Below are positions 43,804 to 53,005 of a stretch of 64,000 nt of DNA, piece by piece. A program made the translations under genes and the position numbers. Each line of letters opens with the position of its first letter. Position 1 is the stretch's first letter. The stretch comes from Acidobacteriota bacterium (GTDB taxonomy: Bacteria > Acidobacteriota > Terriglobia > Terriglobales > Acidobacteriaceae): positions 50,882 through 114,881 of the forward strand of contig JAJYZC010000002.1 of NCBI GenBank assembly GCA_021800255.1. Direction: 5' to 3'. The notes under the pieces were generated by a model, which made no database searches, was not told the origin of the DNA, and saw only the letters and a list, made by a program, of their open reading frames with translations.

Positions 43804-45414
43804 TTGGCCTACGACGATCTGCGCGACTGGATCAAAACTCTGGAAAAACACGGCGAGTTGAAGCGCATCCGCGCAGAAGTTTCGCCGGAGCTGGAGATTA
43901 CCGAGATTACCGACCGCGTGAGCAAGGCGGGCGGCCCGGCGCTGCTCTTTGAGAACGTGAAAGGCCATCCCGGCCACCAGGTGCTCATCAACCAGTTCGG
44001 CAGCGAGCGGCGCATGGCGCTGGCGCTCGGCGTCGCGCGTCTGGATGAGATCGCCGAGCGCATCAAAGGGCTGATGAACTTCAAAGCGCCGGCGGGCCTC
44101 TTCGACAAGCTCAAGATGCTGCCGCAGTTGGGCGCGCTCACCAGCGCCATTCCCAAGACCGTGAGCGCCAAGGACGCGCCCTGCAAGGAGATTATCCGGC
44201 GGGACGGCTTCGACCTGGGCTTTCTGCCCATCCTCAAGTGCTGGCCGCACGACGGCGGGCGCTTCATCACCCTGCCCTGCGTACACACCCGCAATCCGCG
44301 CACCGGCAAGCGCAACATGGGCATGTACCGCATGCAGGTGTACGACGGACAAACGACGGGAATGCACTGGCAGCGGCAGAAGGTGGCCGCCGAGCACTAC
44401 CGCGAGGCGCTGCGGGCGGCGGCTGCGGCAGCCGCGGAGGCCAGCGGAGATTTCAGCGAGAAGAGCGCGCGTGTGGCCATGATGGCGGAGTCGGCAGGCG
44501 GCGCGGCGGCTGTTCCCGATGGGGCAATTTCAAGCGCGAGCGGCGGCCTGCCGCAAGTCTCTCTGGGCAACCTGAAGGGCTCGCGGATGGAGGTGGCCGT
44601 GACTATCGGCGCCGATCCGGCGACGGCCTTCGCGGCCATTGTGCCCGCACCGCCAGAGGTCGAGGAGTTCCTGATCGCCGGCTTTCTCCGCGGCAAGCCG
44701 GTGGAGATCGTCCAGTGCGAGACGGTCGATCTGGAAGTGCCCGCGCAGGCGGAGATTGTGCTCGAAGGCTACGTGGAGCTGGGCGAGCTGCGCGCCGAGG
44801 GTCCGTTCGGCGACCACACCGGCTTCTACACGCTCACAGACGAGTACCCGGTCTTTCACCTTACCTGCATCACGCACCGCCGCGACCCCATCTACGCGGC
44901 GACCATCGTGGGCAAGCCGCCCATGGAGGATGCCTGGATGGGCAAGGCCGTGGAGCGCATCTTTCTGCCCGCGATGAAGATGGCCATCCCCGAGCTGGTG
45001 GACATCAACCTGCCCGTCGAAGCGGTCTTTCACAACCTGATGATTGTGTCGATCAAGAAGGGCTATCCCGGCCAGGCGCGCAAGGTGATGCACGCCATCT
45101 GGTCGCTGGGCCAGGCCATGTTCACCAAGTGCATCGTGGTAGTGGACGAGGACTGCGACGTGCAGAACATCGCCGAGGTGGTGCTGCGCGTGGCCAACAA
45201 CATCGACCCCGAGCGCGACATCCAGTTCACGCTGGGGCCGGTGGACTCGCTCGACCACGCCGCGCGTCTGCCCAACTACGGGTCAAAAATGGGAGTGGAT
45301 GCCACGCGCAAATGGAAGGCCGAGGGCTTCGAGCGGCCCTGGCCGGCCATGATCGAGATGGACCGCGCGACCAAAGCCAAGGTGGATGCGATGTGGGCTC
45401 GGTTGGGGCTGTAG
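43804..45414 (+). CDS. UbiD-family (prenylated-FMN) decarboxylase
   Basis: This protein (536 residues from TTG 43804) belongs to the UbiD family, which uses prenylated FMN to decarboxylate unsaturated or aromatic acids. Family landmarks are YRMQVYDGQTTGMHWQ, ELRAEGPFGDHTGFYT with the active-site Glu/Asp region, and VVVDEDCDVQN. TTG 43804 has AGGAG 7 nt upstream and gives MAYDDLRDW, the usual N terminus; ATG 43765 is an alternative without a ribosome site. An Ala/Ser/Gly-rich insert at about 44400-44580 makes it longer than typical. No ubiX is adjacent. Quinone synthesis is plausible but not shown. Confidence 0.88.
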   Translation: MAYDDLRDWIKTLEKHGELKRIRAEVSPELEITEITDRVSKAGGPALLFENVKGHPGHQVLINQFGSERRMALALGVARLDEIAERIKGLMNFKAPAGLFDKLKMLPQLGALTSAIPKTVSAKDAPCKEIIRRDGFDLGFLPILKCWPHDGGRFITLPCVHTRNPRTGKRNMGMYRMQVYDGQTTGMHWQRQKVAAEHYREALRAAAAAAAEASGDFSEKSARVAMMAESAGGAAAVPDGAISSASGGLPQVSLGNLKGSRMEVAVTIGADPATAFAAIVPAPPEVEEFLIAGFLRGKPVEIVQCETVDLEVPAQAEIVLEGYVELGELRAEGPFGDHTGFYTLTDEYPVFHLTCITHRRDPIYAATIVGKPPMEDAWMGKAVERIFLPAMKMAIPELVDINLPVEAVFHNLMIVSIKKGYPGQARKVMHAIWSLGQAMFTKCIVVVDEDCDVQNIAEVVLRVANNIDPERDIQFTLGPVDSLDHAARLPNYGSKMGVDATRKWKAEGFERPWPAMIEMDRATKAKVDAMWARLGL

Positions 45415-45592
45415 TGAACCAGACGGCAAGACCTATCGTGATTTTCCATGAGATGAGGGCGAAGCGCGCCGGCATTCGATTCGCGCGCTCCATCCGGTGT
45501 GCGCCGGCGGTCTCGTCCGGTTGAGGGTCCTAGAATAGACATGGAAACCATTTGAACTTTCGTTGCCAAGGCAGCGGCTAGGAAGAAGAAAA

Positions 45593-46507
45593 ATGCCGAA
45601 AATTCTGGAGGGCGCGGCGATTTCCGCGGCCATCAAGCAGGAAGTAGCTGAAGAGGTGCGCGCGCTGGCCCAGCGCGGTGTGCGGCCGGGGCTGGCGGCG
45701 GTGCTGGTGGGCAACGTGGCGGCGTCGGAGATATATGTGCGCAGCAAGGTGGCTACCTGCGCCGAGCTGGGCCTTTATAGCGATCTGATCACGCCGCCAG
45801 AAGACGTGACCACCGAGGCCATGCTGGGACTGGTGGCGGGGCTCAACCACCGCGATGAGATCGACGGGATTCTCATTCAGCTCCCGCTGCCCAAGCAGGT
45901 GGATACGAAGGCCCTGCTCGACGCCGTTGACCCGGTGAAAGACGTAGACGGCTTTCATCCCGTGAACGCGGGACGCTTGCAGGCCAACCGCCCGGCTCTG
46001 GCGCCGTGCACGCCGGCAGGGATTATCGAGATTCTACGGCGCAGCGGGATTGCCATTGCCGGCCGGCACGCAGTGGTGGTGGGCCGCAGCGACATCGTGG
46101 GCAAGCCCGCGGCTATGCTGCTGCTGCACGAGAACGCCACGGTGACGATCTGCCACTCGAAGACGCGCGATCTGGGCGCGATTACGCGGCAGGCCGATAT
46201 TCTGGTCGCTGCCATCGGGCACGCGGGGTTCATCACCCCGGAGATGGTACGGCCGGGCGCGACGCTGATCGACGTTGGGATTAATCGCCTGAGCACGCGC
46301 GAGGAGTTCGACCGCTTCTTCAAGGGCGATGCCAAGCGCGAATCGGCCTTCCAAAAACGCGGCTCGACCATTGTGGGCGACATCGATCCCCGGGCCTTTG
46401 CGCTGGCCGGCGCGTACACGCCCGTGCCCGGCGGCGTGGGCCCGCTGACTATCGCCATGCTCATGGCCAACACCGTGCGCGCAGCCAAGATGCGACGGGG
46501 ACTGTAG
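45593..46507 (+). CDS. folD: Bifunctional methylenetetrahydrofolate dehydrogenase/cyclohydrolase
   Basis: FolD interconverts 5,10-methylene- and 10-formyl-tetrahydrofolate; the latter is the substrate of Fmt, also encoded in this window. The 304-residue protein has YVRSKVATCAELGL with the catalytic Lys, DGILIQLPLPKQVD, the NADP-binding VVVGRSDIVGKPAAMLL, and PVPGGVGPLTIAML. ATG 45593 with GGAAGAAG is preferred to 45563. It is 3 nt from coaE, so the two form an operon. Confidence 0.95.
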   Translation: MPKILEGAAISAAIKQEVAEEVRALAQRGVRPGLAAVLVGNVAASEIYVRSKVATCAELGLYSDLITPPEDVTTEAMLGLVAGLNHRDEIDGILIQLPLPKQVDTKALLDAVDPVKDVDGFHPVNAGRLQANRPALAPCTPAGIIEILRRSGIAIAGRHAVVVGRSDIVGKPAAMLLLHENATVTICHSKTRDLGAITRQADILVAAIGHAGFITPEMVRPGATLIDVGINRLSTREEFDRFFKGDAKRESAFQKRGSTIVGDIDPRAFALAGAYTPVPGGVGPLTIAMLMANTVRAAKMRRGL

Positions 46508-46510
46508 GCA

Positions 46511-47206
46511 ATGCTGAGAGTTGGCCTCACCGGCGGATTGGGCAGCGGCAAGAGCACGGTGGCGGCGATGCTGCGCGAGATAGGCGCTGAGGTCATCGAG
46601 GCCGATGCGCTGGGCCGCGCGATGATGGCACCGGGCGAGGCCGTGTACGAAGAGATTGTGCGGCGCTTCGGGCCCGGCGTGGCCGGTGCCGGTGGGCAAC
46701 TGAACCGCGCTCGGCTTGCCGAATTAGCCTTCAAAGAAGGCCGTCTGCAAGACTTGAACGCCATCGTGCATCCGGCGGTGATCGCGGCGCAGCGGGCGTG
46801 GATGGAGGAGATTTTTGCGCGCGATCCTGGGGCCGTGGCCGTGGTGGAGTCGGCGCTGATCTTCGAGGCGGCGCGGGATGCCCGCGGGCGCGGCGAAACA
46901 GAGAGCGTGGTAGCCGATTGGCGGCGGCGGTTTGACCGCATCGTGCTGGTCACCGCACCCAACGAAGTAAAGATTGCCCGCTACGCCGCCAAGATTGCCC
47001 CTTCGGGCGCGGCGCGTGAAGCCGCCGCGGCCGATGCCCGGCTGCGGCTGGCGCACCAGATGCCAGACGCGGAAAAAGCCGCCCAAGCCGACTATGTGCT
47101 TGACAACTCAGGTGATCTGGAGGCTTTGCAGGTGCAGGTTGAGGCGCTGTGGCCGCGACTGAAGGCCGAGAGCAGCTATCGCATGCATCCAATGTCTTTA
47201 GAATAA
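46511..47206 (+). CDS. coaE: Dephospho-CoA kinase
   Basis: CoaE phosphorylates dephospho-CoA in the final step of CoA synthesis. The 231-residue P-loop kinase starts MLRVGLTGGLGSGKSTVA (Walker A GGLGSGKS). It has the conserved EADALGRAMMAPGEAVYEEI lid-proximal region and the adenine-binding VVESALIFEA segment. It is slightly longer than the usual 200-210 residues because of an insertion around GRGETESVV. The start is 3 nt after folD. Confidence 0.94.
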   Translation: MLRVGLTGGLGSGKSTVAAMLREIGAEVIEADALGRAMMAPGEAVYEEIVRRFGPGVAGAGGQLNRARLAELAFKEGRLQDLNAIVHPAVIAAQRAWMEEIFARDPGAVAVVESALIFEAARDARGRGETESVVADWRRRFDRIVLVTAPNEVKIARYAAKIAPSGAAREAAAADARLRLAHQMPDAEKAAQADYVLDNSGDLEALQVQVEALWPRLKAESSYRMHPMSLE

Positions 47207-47209
47207 GGA

Positions 47210-47249
47210 GGGGCTGCCCTGGGGCCGAGAGTTTTGCTGCGGCAGCCCC
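47210..47249 (+). terminator. Perfect 9-bp hairpin between coaE and the HtrA gene
   Basis: GGGGCTGCC (47210-47218) and GGCAGCCCC (47241-47249) pair perfectly across a 22-nt loop, starting 3 nt after the coaE stop. It has no T-run. It could terminate folD-coaE transcription or be part of the protease leader. Confidence 0.4.
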
Positions 47250-47281
47250 ATCCGTGTCCGGAAGGGTTAGGTGTTCGCTTC

Positions 47282-48451
47282 ATGAAAGTGCGCCGGATTC
47301 TGCTCGTCGTTCTGCTGGTGGGTGGGTTCTGGTACCTTACCACGCATATTTCGCGCGGCTTTGCCGGGCGTGTCCTGGACCATCTTCCGTTCTTGAGCGC
47401 CCGTAATTCCGGCGCGCCGCTGGAGCTGACTGAGGCCGAGGCCGCGCCAGTCTGCGACGCCCAGGAAGAGACCGGAATCGAGATATACAAAAGCGTGCTG
47501 CCTTCGGTGGTGAACATCACCTCGACCACGCTGGTATTCAACTTCTTTTATGGAGCCGTGCCGCAGCAGGGGCAGGGATCGGGGTTCATCCTCGACAAGG
47601 CCGGCCACGTGCTGACGAACTATCACGTGATCCAGGACGCCAACCGCGGCATCCAGGTGACGCTCAGTAATAAGAACAGTTATGATGCCACGATCGTGGG
47701 CATAGACAAGGTGCATGATCTGGCCTTGTTGCAGATCAACGCCCCCGATCTAAAGCCCGTCACGCTGGCCGACTCTTCCGATCTCGAGGTGGGGCAGCGG
47801 GTTTACGCCATCGGCAATCCGTTTGGCCTCAGCGGGACCATGACCGAAGGGATCATCAGCTCCATCCGCTCCATACAAAACGGGAACGGCGCGATCATTG
47901 AAGACGCCATCCAGACCGATGCGGCCATCAACCCCGGCAACTCGGGAGGGCCGCTGCTGAACTCGAGCGGGCAAGTGATCGGCATCAATACCATGATTGC
48001 CTCCAACGGCGCCGACCAGAGTTCCGGGATCGGCTTCGCCATTCCCATCAATACAGCCAAAGCCGTGCTCGCCGATCTTACGCGGTACGGGCGCGTGCGG
48101 CGGCCTTCCCTGGGCATCCTCGACTACCCCATCGGACCCGACCTGGCCGAGCAGATGGGGTTGGCCGCGGATTACGGCGTGCTCATCCTGAAAGTGATTC
48201 CCGGCGGCGCGGCTGAACGCGCCGGGCTGCACGGCGGCAAACAACAGGCTTACGTGGGCAATACTCCCATCATGCTGGGCGGCGACCTGATTATCGCCAT
48301 TGACGGTCAGCGGGTGACCAATACCCAAGACATCAATGCCATCATGGACCAGCACCGGGCCGGCGACACCGTTCATGTCACCGTCCTGCGCGGGCACAGG
48401 AAACTGACTTTTCCAGTGACTTTGGGAGTGGCTCGGGACGTGAGCTTGTAG
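47282..48451 (+). CDS. HtrA/DegP-type serine protease with PDZ domain
   Basis: This 389-residue membrane-anchored trypsin-like protease has one N-terminal transmembrane helix (residues 5-23), so the catalytic domain is periplasmic. The triad is His in [10 protein letters not shown], Asp in HDLALLQI and Ser in [10 protein letters not shown]. One PDZ domain at the C terminus (about 285-380) is split by a short [10 protein letters not shown] insert. The arrangement fits DegS/HtrA quality-control proteases. ATG 47282 is preferred over a TTG at 47234. Confidence 0.93.
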   Translation: MKVRRILLVVLLVGGFWYLTTHISRGFAGRVLDHLPFLSARNSGAPLELTEAEAAPVCDAQEETGIEIYKSVLPSVVNITSTTLVFNFFYGAVPQQGQGSGFILDKAGHVLTNYHVIQDANRGIQVTLSNKNSYDATIVGIDKVHDLALLQINAPDLKPVTLADSSDLEVGQRVYAIGNPFGLSGTMTEGIISSIRSIQNGNGAIIEDAIQTDAAINPGNSGGPLLNSSGQVIGINTMIASNGADQSSGIGFAIPINTAKAVLADLTRYGRVRRPSLGILDYPIGPDLAEQMGLAADYGVLILKVIPGGAAERAGLHGGKQQAYVGNTPIMLGGDLIIAIDGQRVTNTQDINAIMDQHRAGDTVHVTVLRGHRKLTFPVTLGVARDVSL

Positions 48452-48470
48452 AAAGTATCCGCGTTGACGC

Positions 48471-49142
48471 CTATGCTTTGCCTGCCGGAGCCTCTTCTGC
48501 GGCCGGCGCCGGTGCAGCGGCCAGGCCGGTGGCGCCCTGGACGGCGGCGATCATGGTCTCAGTGCCCATCGATGAGTTCAGCAGCATGTGATAGAGGCTG
48601 TGCGCACACCAATCCTGCCCGTAGAACTTGCGAATGACCGCGGCGCGGCTCTTATCGAAGGCCGCCAGGTGCTGGTCGGCGTGATGGGCCTTGGCGGGAA
48701 AGGCTTTGGCGAACCACTCGCGCTTGGCCGTGGCCGTGGCGTAGACAAAGATGTGGAAGCATCCCGGCTGGCCGGCCAGCGCGCAGGCCGCGCCGCGTCC
48801 CACCAGCACGCAGCCGCCCACTTTTGCCGCGGCGACGATCTCCTCGCGGATGAGCGAATACATGCGTTCGCAGTCGAAGGCCCGCCCCTCGCTGCCGGGG
48901 GCCGGCGCATACACAGGATCCTGCCAGAGAACTTTGCCGTAACGGTAATACCAGGGATCGAGCCGGTCGTCGAAGCGGGCGGCTGCTTGCGGGTCCACGC
49001 CCGCCATGCGGGCCGCGCCCGTGACCAGTTCTGAGTCCAGCAGCCGCCAGCCCAGATGGCGGGCCAGATCGTGAGCAAATTCGCCGCCGCGCGAGCCGTA
49101 CTCGCGCTCCACCGTGATGACTCTGACGGGCGTATGCGTCAT
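48471..49142 (-). CDS. Cytidylate kinase-like family protein
   Basis: The 223-residue protein resembles the cytidylate-kinase-like family (Pfam name), a P-loop kinase relative of unknown substrate. The N-terminal [20 protein letters not shown] corresponds to the phosphate-binding loop of the family, and [10 protein letters not shown] to a second conserved site. It has an Ala/Pro-rich tail. True CMP kinase would have GPxGxGKS, which is not seen, so it probably acts on another substrate. ATG 49142, with GGAGG 12 nt upstream, is chosen over TTG 49154. Confidence 0.78.
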   Translation of the reverse strand: MTHTPVRVITVEREYGSRGGEFAHDLARHLGWRLLDSELVTGAARMAGVDPQAAARFDDRLDPWYYRYGKVLWQDPVYAPAPGSEGRAFDCERMYSLIREEIVAAAKVGGCVLVGRGAACALAGQPGCFHIFVYATATAKREWFAKAFPAKAHHADQHLAAFDKSRAAVIRKFYGQDWCAHSLYHMLLNSSMGTETMIAAVQGATGLAAAPAPAAEEAPAGKA

Positions 49143-49283
49143 GGCGAAGATCAACCTCCCCGAACAGCGGGGAACTGCACAGCCCCCGCGACTGGAGCAT
49201 ACAACGTCAACCGCATAAAACCCAAGCGGCGCGGAATGAGCGTCGCTCCCGCGCAGACGCCTGGGCTGTGACGAGCCGCGAAT

Positions 49284-50909
49284 TTATTGCGTGACCGGCT
49301 GCGGAGGCAAAGCGCGTGAGGTTTTCAAGTGGCGCGCGTTAGGCGGCGGAGGAGGCCAGGCCCCGGATTGAGCCGGAGAAGGCGGCGAGGGCGGGAAGGC
49401 CGGACCTTTCTGAATACGCAGATCGCCGTTGTCCGCGCTTAGGTAGATTTTGGCGTGGCCGGAGCCGATGCGCCCGCTCACGGTCTTGTTTGCGCCGCCG
49501 GTGACGGCGAGGCCGTAATCGGTCACGATGTCGCCGTCATGGGTACGCCCATTCACGGTGGCCGAGGCGTCAGGCGGCAAAGTGATCTCGACATCGCCTC
49601 TGCCGTTCCTAGCGTCGATAGAATACGAGCCGGCCGGCTCGATGGAGATGCGGCCGTCGCGGTCCTGCACGCTGGTGTCGCCATAGATTTGGCTCAGGTC
49701 GACGTCCTTGGCATGAGTCGCCACCTGCACCGCGCCCTTGGCCTCAACCACGCGCAGATCGCCGGAGTCGAGGGTCAGATCGCCGGGCAGCGACGCCAGA
49801 TCGACTTCGGTGATCGAGGTGTGCAGGTGCACCTGCCCGCTCACGTCTTCGATGTGCACGTCGCCGAAGATCTCGCCGTTCTGGACAAAGCTGCCTCTGA
49901 TCTCGGAGATGGTCAGATCGCTGCAATTGCCGTCGGCGGCGATACTGCCGTTTACCTGGTGCGCTGAGAAGTCGTGCCCGCCGTGGGCAAGATGCACAAC
50001 CACCGGACCGGTAATCGTGTTCAACTGCGTATCCCCGTGCGGCGCATCGACGGTGACCCCGTTGCCAAGCCCGGCAACGGCTACATCACCCCGGTCCGTG
50101 TTGACGGCGACCGTAGCCGCCGGGGGAACGGTTACGGCCAGATTCACGCGGCCGTCTTCGCCGGCGCTGGCCTTTACCAGGACGGTATTGCCATTCACCG
50201 TTACGGTCGCCTTCTCAGCGTCGAATATCTTCTGGGCCGCGGGGACGGAGTTGGCGTACGCCACTTCGTGAGCCTGGACCTGGATTTCCGAGCCTCCGCC
50301 TGCCGTCACGCTGACGTCGCCGCGCGGATTCTCAATATCGATGACGGCGCGGGCGGGGATTGGCGCGCTGAGCGGCTGCTGATCCTGGTCGTGTTCGGGA
50401 GGGCCAAAGAAGTTGAAGAAACCGTTCCCGTTATGGTTCCAGCCGCCGAACCAAGGCTCCATGCTGTTCCAGCCGGCCGCGAAGATACCAATGATGGCCA
50501 GCAGGACAATGACGCCCACAAAGCCTCCGCCACGATGCACGGGCGCGCTGCGGCGGAGATCGAGCGCCCACTCGCCGAGCAAGGCTAGGCCGGCGCCGAT
50601 CAAAAGCAACGGCCACCAATGCCCGTACCAGGACCAGAACTGCTGGCCAGAGATGCGGCCGGAGTAAATCAAAAGCCCCACTACGCCGATGGCCACCAGG
50701 ATGATGGGACCCACCAATGAAGGCGCACGCAGAGCGTAAGCGCCTCTATAACTGGCCTTCCAGGCGTGGCGTTGAGCCTTCCAGCTCTCGCGCTGGGCGC
50801 GCCAGGCGGCCTTCTGCTGCTCGCGGTAGATGCGCCACTGGGTTTTGGGATCGTAGGGCGGATAAGGCGGCATGCCGCCGGGAGGCGTGTTCGGAGGTGC
50901 GCTGCTCAT
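49284..50909 (-). CDS. Membrane protein with LiaF-like helices and DUF4097 beta-repeat domain
   Basis: This 541-residue protein is the last gene of the ECF sigma operon. The cytoplasmic N terminus is Trp/Arg-rich (WRAQRESWKAQRHAWKASYR). Helices at about 65-83 and 98-115 form a LiaF-TM-like pair containing WWPLLLIGAGLALLGEW. A third helix lies at 128-147. The remaining 350 residues are repeating beta strands of the DUF4097/adhesin type (VDIENPRGDVSV, VAVNTDRGDVAV, DLTLDSGDLRVV), likely an extracytoplasmic beta-helix. It overlaps the preceding gene by 4 nt (ATGA). Its function is unknown, possibly envelope-stress sensing. Confidence 0.85.
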   Translation of the reverse strand: MSSAPPNTPPGGMPPYPPYDPKTQWRIYREQQKAAWRAQRESWKAQRHAWKASYRGAYALRAPSLVGPIILVAIGVVGLLIYSGRISGQQFWSWYGHWWPLLLIGAGLALLGEWALDLRRSAPVHRGGGFVGVIVLLAIIGIFAAGWNSMEPWFGGWNHNGNGFFNFFGPPEHDQDQQPLSAPIPARAVIDIENPRGDVSVTAGGGSEIQVQAHEVAYANSVPAAQKIFDAEKATVTVNGNTVLVKASAGEDGRVNLAVTVPPAATVAVNTDRGDVAVAGLGNGVTVDAPHGDTQLNTITGPVVVHLAHGGHDFSAHQVNGSIAADGNCSDLTISEIRGSFVQNGEIFGDVHIEDVSGQVHLHTSITEVDLASLPGDLTLDSGDLRVVEAKGAVQVATHAKDVDLSQIYGDTSVQDRDGRISIEPAGSYSIDARNGRGDVEITLPPDASATVNGRTHDGDIVTDYGLAVTGGANKTVSGRIGSGHAKIYLSADNGDLRIQKGPAFPPSPPSPAQSGAWPPPPPNARHLKTSRALPPQPVTQ

Positions 50910-51223
50910 GATTGACCTCCGCCAGCATCCTTCCAGAAATCGTGTGGCTGGGAGGAGACGATAGCCGTCGATTGCGATTCCGTATTCTGCGGCGCAGGCG
51001 CCGGGGCGGCTGGACCGGGCGTGCCTGGATAGCTTCCCGGCGGATACGGCTCGGCAGCCAGCACCGCGTGTTCAGCCAGCTTCAGGACGCCTAGGAGAAT
51101 CAACAGCAGAGGAACAAACAGATCCCAATGGACCAGACCCGCTTGATGCAGCAAGGCAATGATCCCCAGCAGCAGCAGAATGGATGGTCCCGTCAAACGG
51201 CGAATCATGAAATAGCGGTTCAT
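50906..51223 (-). CDS. Small LiaI/LiaF-like membrane protein
   Basis: This 105-residue protein has two adjacent helices (about 10-27 and 33-50) in the pattern LLLLGIIALLHQAG...FVPLLLILLGVLKL, the same module as in the two flanking genes. A Pro-rich tail follows. ATG 51223 has a strong AAGGAGGT site; the longer frame to 51292 overlaps the gene upstream and is rejected. It overlaps both neighbours by ATGA, so it is translationally coupled. Confidence 0.75.
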   Translation of the reverse strand: MNRYFMIRRLTGPSILLLLGIIALLHQAGLVHWDLFVPLLLILLGVLKLAEHAVLAAEPYPPGSYPGTPGPAAPAPAPQNTESQSTAIVSSQPHDFWKDAGGGQS

Positions 51224-52113
51224 TTCGGACCTCCTTGCGAGTCTCCATGCGAATTGCTTCCCGGCTCCTGGAGACGGCTCACGATCAGCCACACGCCCAG
51301 CCCGATGAGCAGCACCGGCCAGGTGAAATCAAGCAGGCGGCCGGAGAAGAGGTTCATCTGTCCGAGCAAAAACAAGAGGCCCAAGCCGATGAGAACAATG
51401 GCCGCGACCGGCTCCTTGCGCTGCCAGCAGACCGGCGGAACAGCCGGAGGGGGCGGAACGAAGCCCGGAGGCGTAAAACCACTCGCGGGCGGAACGCCAG
51501 GATCCTGGTAGGGCGGTTGCTGATAGGGGCTTTGGTAAGGCGGCTGGTGCGGTCCTGCATAAGGCTGATAGCTTCCCGGAGCAGGATCTGGGCCGGGCTG
51601 CCCCGGGGGAGCAGGGCCAGATCCCGGATGAGGACCAGGGCCGGGGTGGCCCGGATAGTGGGTTCTGCCGCCCAGATTGAGCCAACTGCCCAATCCGTTG
51701 AGTCCCAAAGGATCGGGCAGCGGCTGGCCATCACGGAGCGCCTTAGCGGTGTGGTACGCCTCGAAAGATTGGTAGAGAACCCATGCCGCGATAAACAAGC
51801 CGAAGATGGGGTAGTGGCCAGCCATGCTGACCAGAACCGCAAAGATGACTACGTGGATCAGTCCCTTGAAGAACTGGCCGTTGTACATGGCGCCTACGCC
51901 GGGAATGAGTCCCAGCACCGCGGCTGCCGCGGGGTTGGGCGCGCCCGGATGAGGCGCAGCAAAAGGCTGCTGAAAGCTCTGCCAGGCCGTCCAACAGGGC
52001 TCACAGAGGACCTGCCCGCCTGCCGCGTTGCGCACGCAGGCGGCGCAGAGAGCCTTGCCGCAGTTCTGGCAATACGCGGTGGCCGTTACGCCGTTATGAT
52101 TGGCGCAATCCAT
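51220..52113 (-). CDS. B-box-type zinc finger membrane protein with LiaF-like helices
   Basis: The 297-residue protein starts with a Cys/His cluster (C3, H6, C15, C18, C23, C26, C37, C40) that resembles a B-box zinc finger. Hydrophobic segments at about 63-80 and 83-110 follow, then a Pro/Gly/Tyr-rich linker (about 145-235). The C-terminal helix pair at about 240-283 contains FTWPVLLIGLGVWLIV, the same LiaF-like module as the next two genes. ATG 52113 has AAAGGAG 7 nt upstream. It overlaps the anti-sigma gene by 28 nt. Confidence 0.78.
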   Translation of the reverse strand: MDCANHNGVTATAYCQNCGKALCAACVRNAAGGQVLCEPCWTAWQSFQQPFAAPHPGAPNPAAAAVLGLIPGVGAMYNGQFFKGLIHVVIFAVLVSMAGHYPIFGLFIAAWVLYQSFEAYHTAKALRDGQPLPDPLGLNGLGSWLNLGGRTHYPGHPGPGPHPGSGPAPPGQPGPDPAPGSYQPYAGPHQPPYQSPYQQPPYQDPGVPPASGFTPPGFVPPPPAVPPVCWQRKEPVAAIVLIGLGLLFLLGQMNLFSGRLLDFTWPVLLIGLGVWLIVSRLQEPGSNSHGDSQGGPK

Positions 52114-53003
52114 CCTGTGCTCCTTTCCCAAATGCCATTGCAGAGCCGGGGTAGAGAGCCGGGGTCCCCAACGACCGCACCTGGCCGTTGGGGCGCGGAG
52201 CCGCCGGAACCCGCGGACCGGCTCTCAAACTTCAGCGATGTTTCTTGAAAGTCAGCGGGTGCGCCAAAAGCAGAGTCAGGCGCGGGGTTGCCTGTGGTCT
52301 GCGGAGGGTTTACGGGAAAACCTCCGCCGCTGCTGAGGGGAGACTGTCTGGATTCGCCCGGCTGAGCGGGATTTGACTGCTGGTCTTCCTGCTCCTGGCT
52401 TTCATCCCCCGCGCCGCGCAGCTCTTGGATGCGCGACTCAATCTCATAGACAAAGCGGAGATTATCGTAATAGCGGATGACGGGGATCGAAGCCATGTTC
52501 CACTGCCGCTCCATGTAGGCGCGCACGGCGGTCGGACGCAGGTCGGCAAGGCGCAGGCGGCTCAAGCGAACGCCGGTCAGGTTGAGGGTGAGAGCGATGG
52601 AAAAGAAGGCCATCGCCGCGGTCATGACCAGGCGCGGCTCGGCAAAACGCCGCACGAAGCCGAAAAATCCCGGCTGCTGCCATGCAGGAACGAAGCCCGG
52701 CAGCGGCAATGCGCTGCTGTTGCCGGCGATCAGCCCATAAGACGCCGGCTTTCCGGGGCCGGTCCGGACTAGGATTTTCTCCAAAAGCCCGGCAGGAATC
52801 TCAGGTTCCGGGGAGAGCAGCTTTAACCATTCACGGCCCTTGCGGGCTTCGTCGAAGAGCGCCGCGCAAGCCGGGCAACCGTCCATGTGGGCGGCAAAGG
52901 CCGCCTCGTCTTCGGGGCTGAGCACTTCGTCCAGCGCATCGGCGAGCAGCATCTCCCATTGCCCACAGGCTGGAGATCCCTGAATGTGCGTGCGCCCTGC
53001 CAT
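52086..53003 (-). CDS. Zinc-finger anti-sigma factor
   Basis: The 305-residue predicted anti-sigma factor has an N-terminal zf-HC2/ZAS domain with HxxxCxxC in AAHMDGCPACAALF (about residues 39-52). One transmembrane helix lies at about 127-144 (LVMTAAMAFFSIALTLNLTG), and a C-terminal domain of about 160 residues should be extracytoplasmic. It starts 2 nt after the sigma factor stop, the standard sigma/anti-sigma pairing. It would hold the sigma factor at the membrane until an envelope signal. The Pro/Gln-rich C terminus is not recognised. Confidence 0.87.
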   Translation of the reverse strand: MAGRTHIQGSPACGQWEMLLADALDEVLSPEDEAAFAAHMDGCPACAALFDEARKGREWLKLLSPEPEIPAGLLEKILVRTGPGKPASYGLIAGNSSALPLPGFVPAWQQPGFFGFVRRFAEPRLVMTAAMAFFSIALTLNLTGVRLSRLRLADLRPTAVRAYMERQWNMASIPVIRYYDNLRFVYEIESRIQELRGAGDESQEQEDQQSNPAQPGESRQSPLSSGGGFPVNPPQTTGNPAPDSAFGAPADFQETSLKFESRSAGSGGSAPQRPGAVVGDPGSLPRLCNGIWERSTGWIAPIITA

Positions 53004-53005
53004 GA

